The notes under the pieces were generated by a model, which worked only from the letters and a program-made list of their open reading frames with translations, was not told the origin of the DNA and searched no databases. Source: Hexactinellida sp. DTS-2022 (taxonomy: Eukaryota; Porifera; Hexactinellida). Taken from it: DNA of 64,000 nt. Position numbers and translations under genes: made by a program. The first letter of the stretch is position 1; every line of letters begins with the position of its first letter. Location: contig JAPNXP010000009.1 of the NCBI GenBank assembly GCA_028753945.1, forward strand, positions 930,001 to 994,000. The letters run 5' to 3'. This document shows positions 51,821-60,874 of this stretch, piece after piece.

Positions 51821-54800
51821 ATGGCTGGCATTTTCACACCGGAGAACCAAATCAAACTTACAAACGTTGCGGTAGTCAGGCTGAAGCGAGGAGGGAAAAG
51901 GTTTGTTGAATTTTTCGTTTTTTAACGTAGCAACTAACTGAAAATAAAATAATATAAAAGTATGATTCTTTCATTTTAATCACATCAATAGAAAATACTA
52001 AATACAGTAGAAACGAATAAAACTCAATCTTGTATGGAAATACAATTTAAATTAAGCAACCATTTAACGTGACGCTGTGTATTACGAATGTTGTGTCCAC
52101 ACCGAAAGGAGAGGCTTCAAATACTCCAAACTCCTTATATCCAATTGGTCTCCGCTCTCTACATTTCTGTATAGGTTCTTATAGCGGTCAGGAATCCCTG
52201 GTTGGAAGAGTGCATCTACAAGAAAGCGAGCATTTACTATTGGGACTTTCCATTCCTTAGCCTTGGAGTGCTTAATTCCATGCGCCCTATTCGCTACTAG
52301 GAAGTCGTGTTTCTTGGAGAGATAGCTGGTGTAGTTAGCCCCCAGTAACGAGATCATGTTCCTCACCATGACGCGCTCCGCCCCTTCGTAGTTGCTGACG
52401 CTAATCTTGAGTCCCTCCATCTCCTTCGGTTTCTGGTTCTTGATCGGAATGTGGAGCGGCGCGCAAGGCGGGAACAGCTGTTCCTTCAGAAGAACGTCAT
52501 TCAGCCAATAAGCAGAGGCTATAAACTTGCAATCCCTTAGCGCTTTGGAGTACGCATCGCACAAAGCGTGTCTCAGTATCACGTGCGTCACGTTGTCGTT
52601 GTAAATGGGCGAGACGCAGGCCCCGTTGCTGACCACTATTCTCTCCCACTCCCGCTGTGTGTCTCTCCCGATCAGCTCAGAGTACCCGTCGAAGAACAAG
52701 TCGCACTTGTGGAAGAGAGGCGGCTTTTCGCGCGGAGACCGCTCCGTCCTGGAGGCGGGAGTCAGTTGACTCGCGGGCTGCGAGGGGACAGGGGCTTGGG
52801 TGGGTTCGGGATGTGAGTCGGCGCTCGCAGGCTCCGGCGTGTGTGGCGTGAATATTATGCTGGGGGAGGCCAGCAGCTTGTCGCTGCTCGAGAGAGAGTC
52901 AGCTATCTTGCTGCTGTATACCGTGGGTAATACTATCTGGGGGTAGGCCTGGCTGAGACTGGGAGAGGTCGACATGGACGTGACTGAGTCCTGAGACAGC
53001 TGATAGGAGAACTGACGGAGGGGCGGGAACTCCGAGCTGGCGTCGTTTGGCGCAGTTTGGTATAGCGCAGTGCCGTGAGACGAGTGGTTGGGTACCTCTC
53101 TCGAGACGAGGGGACTTGTGATTATCTTGAGGACAGGGGAGGATATGTCATTGGGACCGGGGGTATTGATTGACTCCTGCATCTCAATTGGAGGCAGGAC
53201 GAGCCGCAGCGTGCTTGGGTCTGGCGTGTGTTTGTATTTCGCTTCTGGCTGCAGCTTGCAGTGCTTGATGGAGTCTATAACCCAGAAAGGGGAGACCACC
53301 TTTATAGCGGGCTGTATGTGCTTCTGTTTGTCGTAATAGAGAGTTTGTTTCTCGTTCCCTCGCGTGATGTGGTGTGTGCACTCCTTGATAGAGTCGTTAA
53401 AGCAGGCGCCGTAGAACGTGAGCATGCTGAACAGCGCTTCTCTGTCGGAGTTCGTAAAGTCTTCTCCGAGGCAGAACACGATCGAACCGAATAGCTTTTC
53501 CTTTCCAACCAAATACGGCTCTGTTGGGAGAATCGCCTGGTGCTCGACACACATGTGCACCCACTCATTGGTTATCACAACAAACTTCTCAAGGTTTGCA
53601 AAGAAGATCGAGTTAGAAATGACGTAAGTGGCCAGGTCTGGAGACATAACTAGGTTGCCATTGTGTTCAGTTAGCAACCGTTCTGTCTCCTTGGAATTGT
53701 CTCCGTTTGGGTGCACATAGAATGAGATATTAGAAAACAAGCCTTCGCGACTGTGTGACGCACTTGCATTAGGCGAAGCTAGCGTGTTTACGGGGTATGG
53801 CTCGTACATTCTAAAACTGTACATCGTTAGAAAATGTATTCACTTGTTAATTCAACTGGGGAAAGCATTTAAATACAAACGCTGGTTAGTCAAATACCAA
53901 TAATATAAGCCATCCCACTGACCACACATATCTATCGAATAGTATTATTCAGCACCTCTATTAATTAGACAATTATTGCATAACTTAATCAGCTGACATA
54001 ATATTAATTTGGTAGAGAATTGAATACTACAGGAATTGCATTGTAATATTAGTCATTGGAAGTTCAAATAGGATCAGTACCTTGTCAATTAAAAGGAGAT
54101 TGAGTACAAGATAATTAACCGAAATAGAGACAAATTAATATCTTAGATACGCTTGGTACAACTGAATAGAGAGTTTTATCTAGATTATTCTGTAGATTCG
54201 AAATTGCGTGCTACAAGAACAAGGTGATCTCTTGGCGAGAAGGGGTTGAAAAGGATTTGGGAGAAGTGCTCCAAATCAGACAAATATTTACGAATGTGTC
54301 CAAAGGCCAGTTCGCGAAGAAGGAAGATGTAATTAAAGCATTCGAGTTGGAAGACATTGACAAAGTTATAGAATTTATCCTAAAAAAAGGTATTTTTGTT
54401 GATTTATATTAGATTTGAATAAACTGATAAAACATTTAATTATGTTATAAACTAGGAGAGCTCCAGGTATCGGATAAGGAGCGGGCTAGCCAGATGGAGT
54501 CATCCTATCGTGACATAGCTACCATTGTATCCGACAAATGCATCAACCCAGACAACAACAGACCCTATCCAGTCAGTTTTATTGAGAAAGCAATGAAGGA
54601 AATCCACTTCTCAGCTAGGCCCAGCAAAAGCAACAAAATGCAATCACTGGAAGTTATCAAAAAACTAAAAACGATTATGAAAATCGAAAGAGCTCAGATG
54701 GAGTTGAGGTTCACACTACCGAGTAAAGAGGGGCGGCTAATCAAGGAACAGATTTTAGGATTTGGAGCTACGATAGAAGCGGAAGTTTGGGAGGCAAATG

Positions 54801-54964
54801 AAGTGGAGCTGAGAGTGCTTGCTGACCCGGGTCTCTACAGGCTCCTGGAGGATATCATCAAAAAGGACACCAGGGGCAAAGGGAGTATGGAAGTGCTGAA
54901 TTTAATGGTGGTCGCGGAGGCAGAAGATAGTGAAGATACGAGCACTTCTCTACTTCCCAAATGA
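51821..54964 (+). CDS. SBDS: SBDS ribosome maturation factor, three exons
   Basis: Exons are 51821-51900, 54196-54389 and 54456-54964; 260 aa in all, against 250 in humans. Exon 1 encodes [20 protein letters not shown], the family's N-terminus. Exon 2 has the FYSH domain with [15 protein letters not shown]. Exon 3 has the helical linker ([20 protein letters not shown]) and the C-terminal ferredoxin-like domain, ending with [11 protein letters not shown]-like [17 protein letters not shown], with the GTPase EFL1, removes eIF6 from pre-60S subunits. The first intron is 2.3 kb and holds a complete BRCT-protein gene on the other strand. The second is 66 nt. Exon 1 alone is short (27 codons) and easily missed. 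Confidence 0.96.
52082..53824 (-). CDS. PAXIP1: PTIP-like protein with four BRCT domains
   Basis: A single-exon 580-aa protein. Residues about 28-110 and 112-205 are two N-terminal BRCT domains, recognised by NEWVHMCV and [10 protein letters not shown]. Residues about 210-380 are a Pro/Ser-rich linker. Residues about 385-470 (with SAYWLNDVL) and 475-555 ([19 protein letters not shown]) are two further BRCT domains that align best with BRCT3-4 of PTIP. PTIP links DNA damage signals to 53BP1 and MLL3/4 complexes. Its C-terminal BRCT5-6 pair, which reads phospho-H2AX, is not present before the stop at 52082. Either this lineage has a shorter form or more exons are missed; 51901-52081 shows no third BRCT pair. 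Nested antisense in SBDS intron 1. Confidence 0.8.
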   Translation of the reverse strand: MYSFRMYEPYPVNTLASPNASASHSREGLFSNISFYVHPNGDNSKETERLLTEHNGNLVMSPDLATYVISNSIFFANLEKFVVITNEWVHMCVEHQAILPTEPYLVGKEKLFGSIVFCLGEDFTNSDREALFSMLTFYGACFNDSIKECTHHITRGNEKQTLYYDKQKHIQPAIKVVSPFWVIDSIKHCKLQPEAKYKHTPDPSTLRLVLPPIEMQESINTPGPNDISSPVLKIITSPLVSREVPNHSSHGTALYQTAPNDASSEFPPLRQFSYQLSQDSVTSMSTSPSLSQAYPQIVLPTVYSSKIADSLSSSDKLLASPSIIFTPHTPEPASADSHPEPTQAPVPSQPASQLTPASRTERSPREKPPLFHKCDLFFDGYSELIGRDTQREWERIVVSNGACVSPIYNDNVTHVILRHALCDAYSKALRDCKFIASAYWLNDVLLKEQLFPPCAPLHIPIKNQKPKEMEGLKISVSNYEGAERVMVRNMISLLGANYTSYLSKKHDFLVANRAHGIKHSKAKEWKVPIVNARFLVDALFQPGIPDRYKNLYRNVESGDQLDIRSLEYLKPLLSVWTQHS

Positions 54965-55141
54965 GATTAGTTTAGTGCTGCCTTAAATGCTATCTATGTA
55001 TTCTGTAAGTCAGGAACAGATTAATAATTATAGAGATAAAACCAGTTAAGTACGTAGTAATAAATAAATTAAATATCGCATATAGTTTTACAAATAATGT
55101 TTGGATAATAAATTGTGTGTGTGTGTGTTTTGTCAGTGTGT
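54965..55141. other. Convergent 3' spacer between SBDS and TTLL
   Basis: SBDS and the TTLL gene converge with under 180 bp between stop codons. A GTGTGTGTGT run lies at about 55117-55129. Confidence 0.6.
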
Positions 55142-58100
55142 TTATCGCAGACAATGTTCTATAAGAAGTGATATATTTTCAATTTTACATTTTCGCTTGA
55201 AATGGCAAGTGGCTAGCGAACAGAAGATGAAGTAGAATTGTTGAAAGTTGATATTGTTGGTCTCGTAACTGACGTAAGATCGGGTTGCCTTTAGGAAGAG
55301 AAGATCAGCTTCTGCTGTTGACACCGTTTGAGGAGATAGTTTGTAGGTTCGCAAAAAGCTCCTGAAAGCTGAGCTCCCGATAGTAACGGCTTCTCGCTTC
55401 AGGAATTGTCTAAATATATCGGCGATTGGTTCCAGCAGTGATAACTGTTCTTGCAGAATATCCGGAGAAACTCTCTTATAGACGGACTCGTTTGGTATTT
55501 CTATTTGTATCCCTGGTCCCTTATTCTGCTTCCTCCGCACTAGCTGTAGTGCATTCATCACGACGGGCAGCTTAATGTCTATGTCCACCTGACTAAGCAC
55601 GCAGGTGGTGACACCTGGCTTATTGGGTACAGGCTCGTCGAAATCTATACCGAGACTCGGGTGAGAATTAACCTCTAACAGGTGTACGTTTAACTTATTA
55701 TCCAACAAGATATCGAATCCTAATATTTGGAAACAGCTGTGAGCAGACGGTAGCGTCCCTCTGCGTACGCCAACTTGTACGCCCGTTTTGATTTCAGGAC
55801 ACATGGCTTGCAGAGTGCTCACGACCAGGCTGTCGATTCTCTCCCAGATGGCATCCGTGTCGTAGCCCAGTAGCTCCATGTCTTCGAACACCTGCGCCAC
55901 CATTCGCTTGCTGCCAGTGTCGGGCTCGTTCGTGTGCTGGTAGTCCTCGCTGCGCTTATTCAGGGAGTAGTTAGTCAGGTGCATGAAGGACTTGTGGGCG
56001 TTCTTAATGCTTGGTTTGTGATAGTTTTCAGTGCAGAAACGAACCATTCCAGTGCGACTCACATAAGCCTCGATTGGATCTGTGCTCAGCAGCAATACGT
56101 AGAGACGAATGTCAAACTTAGTTCCTTCCAGCAGCAGAGGGTTCGGTATGTACTCTTGTACGACACTGGGGTTAGCGAATAGATTCACTTTGTCGTTGGG
56201 ATTTGAGAAAATAAATATTCCTTCGCCTGGAAAGATTTAGGGATTGTAAACAGGTTAAAATACGAATTTCAAAACAATAATTACTTTGTTGTTGCAGATC
56301 ATGGAAATGTTACACAAATTTAATACGATGAACCTTGTACCTGAAAAGTTGTTGATTTCAATTAATAATTTAAGCTTATTCTGAATGAAATCATGAGTTA
56401 CAAGTTACTTTGTGATTATGTTTGTCTGGGTACCTTGTTCCAACCAGTTCTAGAAAATGATTAGATAGGACAGTCGTCACTAATAAGACACAACTAACTG
56501 GAAGAACCATTGAACTTGCTGCAATAATTGCAATGTGTGTTTCACGTTAATAATTTGTGTACTGTCTATCTCTATAATCAACTAAGTATTGAGATTGTTT
56601 AGTGAATTAGTATTTCAGTCAGGTACTTTGTGAGGATTTAATTATCAAGGAATCAGCTAATCAATTGTATTAATAAACCAGTACTAACTTGGACTTCGGT
56701 TCATTCAAAGGGAAATTAGGCTAAGAATAAGAAATGTGATTAAATTAATCATTCGAACAATAGAGGAAGTATTCTTTAGACAAATTAATTAGGATATTTA
56801 ATAACCCCAATGAATTAAACAATCACATACACGCAGGTGAGTATCACTTAAAACGCTTAATTTAATCATTTGTACTTGATTACGTTGGACAGTGGCTACG
56901 GCAACGCATAGAAATAATAACTCATGTGAATGCCTCCAACAGATAGCTCATATCAAAATATAAATACTGATGTGTTTTGGTTCTACTAATTTGGTAATAA
57001 TATATGTACATTAATTAAAAATTAGGTTACTAGGAATTATCCCCTTACATATTTACTTACGTCTTAGCAAATTAAAAGTCTACCTAGCCAGTTTTAGAAT
57101 TTAAATTAGAGAAGAAAAGATTGCTAATCTTTTTATTTTTCGTATAAAATATATTTTATCTCAGTGTCATTCCATCTGCAATATCTTAACCATTTTATAT
57201 GTCACTGGATGGAATAAATATATTTAATGTATTTCCTATAGTTTATACAGCTTTTAAAATTAAGGAGAATTTCATCTATGCTTTTACTTTTCAAAATATC
57301 AATTTATCGTTAGCTTTACATAATTTAAGTGCCACAAATCGTAATATCTGCTTTCTACATAAAATAACTGACTTCCTACATAATGTGTACTAATACTACG
57401 TATACTGGTAAAACTAATAGTGTGCGTGCGTGGTATTTAGACTATATTACAGACGTATTATTACTTTCATGAATAACTGATACAAGTAGAACTTAGGGTT
57501 TATGGAAAGTAAAGTCCATATTATGCAATGGTGCGTCATGCGTGGTTTATATGGTGTACGTATAATATTATGAATAAACTGGTTAATTAGTCGTAGAGAA
57601 AAGCAATATGTAGTTAATTTCCTATCTACTTACTCTCGGTATAATTTGGTAATTGCTTAGGAAAAAAACAGTAAACAGCGATCATCGCTGATACCGATGA
57701 TTGCTACAGTATTTTCTGATAATATAATAGCATTTGTGGGGTTGAGTAACTTTGCACAACGCATATATGTATTGTATTCCTTCAAATAGTATTTGAATGG
57801 AGTTGCATTAATACGGTAGCATATTTGTTGTTGTTTTTACAACTATCTATAGTGTAACCTCGTTAATACGAACACCAACGGACGGTAAAAATTTTGTTCG
57901 CTTTATCCGGAGTTCGTATTAACCGGATCGGAGTAATACCCATTGAATAGCCATTGTAGGGACCTGATTTTGTCGAACCGTTTGTTCGTCTTATCTGGAA
58001 ATTCGTATTAACCATGTTCGTACTAACGAGGTTCTAATGTATGTATTATATTATAACCCCTTGCCATTCCCGTATCTATTAATTCGTTGATCGCTTTGAA

Positions 58101-60313
58101 ATTTAATTAATATCTAAAATCACGCAACATAAAGATAAAATGTGTACATCGAAATGTTAATCTGCAGTCCGAGAAATAACAGTAACGACAGTATAGTTGT
58201 AGCGAGCTGTAAGTGAGCGATGCGCAGCGCAAGTCACAAGCTGAACTTATAGCATTTCCATATGGCTAGAGGGCGTTGTAGCGACCTCGGCAGTGGGGAC
58301 GTAGGGCCAGTGGATTAGGTGCTTAAAGTCCGAGGGAGAGGAGATGTGTTGCGTGGTTAGACGACTCGAGTGTAAAGTAGGCGACTTATCAAACTTGTGC
58401 GAGTTGGATACACTCCTGATAATCCCTTTGATAACTTTCTTTATTTTATTTTTCTCCTTGAAGTCGTTGCTGTTTGACTTCTTTATCGTGCAGAGATTTA
58501 ATATTACTTTGGAAAAACCCTTCATGAGTTCTGATGAAACTGATTCGTATTGCAAAAAGAAAATAACAATAATTACACAGAAGATAGTCAGTATTTATAC
58601 TTTATAGCTAGCAGCTCAACAGTACACTATAACTCCCTAGTTTCGATAAGTGAACCTGGAATGCTGAGTGCGTCAATATAATTTGTACTAAATCCGTGTC
58701 TGATTCTTGTCACCTCATGTCATTGAACAGTTTCAAAATTAGACATGTATTTTCCTGTTATTTGAATGCATCATGATTAGTCATGTGTGTGGCTGCACGT
58801 GAAAGGTTAATTTCGCATAATTCACCTACACATTCCATATTACCAGGTTACCGATTAGACTGAGATACAAAAGTTTTTTTATAAACTTTGCAATCGGAAC
58901 TAATGAAAGCAATTTATTTTCAAAAGTTCTTCCTTTAAACACGTAGCAGGAAGTCGAAGTAGATTGTCTTAGCACAGGTTTAATTTCTTTATAATTAAAC
59001 AATAAATCTCTGAATATTACTCGTTATAGAATTATTTAGGAAAATATATACATAGTATAGTAGAGTTTGAAAAGAATAATTAATTAATTTTACAAGTGAA
59101 TGCTCCAACCAAAATTCAGAAGCAATACCATAAATAGATATTATATAGATTGATAAATTAAGATGAGTAGGTACGAAAAATAATTCACCATTAGACACTT
59201 TATAACGCACACAGCTTGCTCATAATTGATTCTCTTACAAGGCAGTATTTAGTTAGCATGCATTTGCTTGCTAATCTACATATGTAACCATTTCCAAAAA
59301 CATTACGATTAACAAACGGAAGTAAAATCTTTCGTATTTCCAGCAAGAATAAATTATAATCTAAATATTATTAATTAATTAATAATATCACTAATAATTA
59401 CCTTGAGAGCCCTCGTCTGGTTTGACAATATAGAACTTGTGTAGCTTTGAGTGCTCCTGTGTGTACAAAACAAACTGTTCATATTGTTCTGGCAGCAGCC
59501 AGGAATTCGGGTGAAAAGAGAATTCAATAGGAAACAGTTCCTTCATCCTGTTGAGAGTCTGAGCAAAGGTCTTTTTGTGGCAGAGCTCTCCCAGTCCAGG
59601 GAACCTGCTCAGGTAACTACCTAGCAAAACAGATATTTAACTAATTATAATCTCATACATCGTGCAATGTTATTATTACAGTGTATTATACAGGTATTTG
59701 TAAATATACGCTCCTAATCCTGGTCTGATCCAATTTTCATACACCTAAATTACAAATTATGTTACGGTATAGGAGAGGATTCAAAATTTTCGCGCTCCTA
59801 AATTCAAATTTTCCTAAAATCTTACTCCAAAGGAGCGTCTCGCGATCCTGGATATTTCCCTTGTTATTAACCTTTGGGAATGACGTGCTCCTCCTGAGAG
59901 AGCCCCTGCCAGTATATCTGACAGGGGAGTCGGCTGTGCGGCGTGAGCGGCGCCCGATAGCACTTCCAGTTCAGTCTACGCACACTCATCTCAATAACCG
60001 GACCAGACGAACGCGCGAAGGTCAAGTCTACTCGAATGTTTTTCTTCTTTGAATATTTTGATGTTGTTGTTTTACCTGAATTTAGGAATAATATCAGATT
60101 ATAAATATTATTTTCTTATGGTACATATACGATAATACGAATGTATTTAGTTATTTAAGATGTACCTTTTCCCGGATCGTCGGAGAGGTATAGTTTGTCC
60201 ATAGCTCTGGGGTCGAGGAGCTCTTCGTCTTCGGAGGACGAATCGGGGGGTGTGGTATCGGGAGGTGTGACTGGCTTTTCAGCAGCACCCGTGTGTGTAA
60301 CTGATGGCTGCAT
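55142..60313 (-). CDS. Tubulin tyrosine ligase-like (TTLL) enzyme, four exons
   Basis: In coding order the exons are 60313-60166, 60075-59872, 59620-59402 and 56226-55142; 551 aa. The first exon begins MQPSVTHTGAAEKP, an acidic disordered head. The TTL domain follows: NWKCY, FPGLGELCHKKTFAQTLNRM, the nucleotide site IVKPDEGSQGEGIFIF, then VQEYIPNPLLLEGTKFDIRLYVL, HLTNYSLNKRS and CFQILGFDILLDNKLNVHLLEVNSHPSL with its metal-binding acidic residues. All the ATP-grasp elements are there, so it should be active, probably as a glutamylase rather than a glycylase. The C-terminal 150 residues form a helical, EF-hand-like extension. The subfamily is uncertain. The middle intron is 3.2 kb and holds another ORF with a CRIB motif. 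The N-terminal exons were assigned from phase and TTLL similarity. Confidence 0.88.
56227..58246. other. TTLL intron, first part
   Basis: AT-rich. It contains a MITE at 57850-58041. No coding exon was found. Confidence 0.6.
57850..58041. mobile_element. TA-flanked MITE in TTLL intron
   Basis: The ends AGTGTAACCTCGTTAATAC and their imperfect inverse (CGAGGTTCTAATGTA); GAAC follows at the usual distance in both arms. Internal GTTCG..TTATC..GTATTAAC repeats. TA at the boundaries. Confidence 0.65.
58247..58525 (-). CDS. Small CRIB-motif protein, nested in TTLL intron
   Basis: The first ATG of the frame is at 58525, giving 92 aa; the frame extends slightly upstream without another ATG. The residues QHISSPSDFKHLIHW, about 70-85 in the protein, match the CRIB consensus ISxP-x-FxHxxH, with W-P where V-G is usual. 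CRIB motifs bind GTP-loaded Cdc42/Rac. The rest is Lys/Ser-rich with a basic stretch (KEKNKIKKVIKG), like the small CDC42SE-type effectors, where the basic part directs membrane binding. Composition is richer in GC than the surrounding intron, and GTATAAATAC lies 66-75 nt before the ATG. There is no transcript evidence and no longer homology, so this is a candidate gene. Confidence 0.55.
   Translation of the reverse strand: MKGFSKVILNLCTIKKSNSNDFKEKNKIKKVIKGIIRSVSNSHKFDKSPTLHSSRLTTQHISSPSDFKHLIHWPYVPTAEVATTPSSHMEML
58526..59401. other. TTLL intron, remaining part
   Basis: AT-rich, no exon. The promoter of the CRIB ORF lies at its 3' end on the minus strand. Confidence 0.6.
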
Positions 60314-60874
60314 TGGACTACGCTAGCGTCAATTTGTAAATACAGTAATGCCTCCATTAATTAATTAATAAGAAAGTGGGGTTTCCGTCATAACACAGCT
60401 TAATAGCAAGACAAGATTAAAAATTAGCATTCTTATATTGGTTAATCTCTCTTGTCTGCTAATCCAGCGATTCCCAACCTTTTTTCACCGTGGGCCCTCT
60501 ATAGCAAATATTATCATTCTGTGGACCCCTTCCCATTATCAAAATACAAATTTTGAGATCTTGTGGGCCCCAGGTTGGGAACCACTGCTAAGCTATGTCT
60601 GGGCCATAGTACATTTGCATTTGGAATTTGTCCAATAACTCGCCCACATATAAATTAAAATAAGAGAATTAACGCCTTTATTATTGGCACTTCGTCATCC
60701 ATGAACAAGCTTTACAATACAGCCTATGAAAGCGGAGAAAGCAAGTCCATAAAGTAGCTTAAAGTAGACTGATTGATTGGATGGAGTGAAGCATTAATGA
60801 GAATAGTCCAGTAGTACTTTACAGTAGAGTAGCTTGTAATTAGTAATCAGAGCAATGCACCAATAGCTGCAGCG
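60314..60874. other. Spacer between TTLL and the ANK-KH gene
   Basis: Contains the hAT-like MITE at 60465-60587. Otherwise 5' flank of the TTLL gene and 3' flank of the ANK-KH gene; no gene. Confidence 0.6.
60465..60587. mobile_element. hAT-like MITE, 123 bp
   Basis: The ends CAGCGATTCCCAACCT and its inverse (AGGTTGGGAACCACTG) are the classic termini of hAT (Charlie-type) elements. No perfect target duplication remains. The interior has GTGGGCCC / GTGGACCC. Confidence 0.85.
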
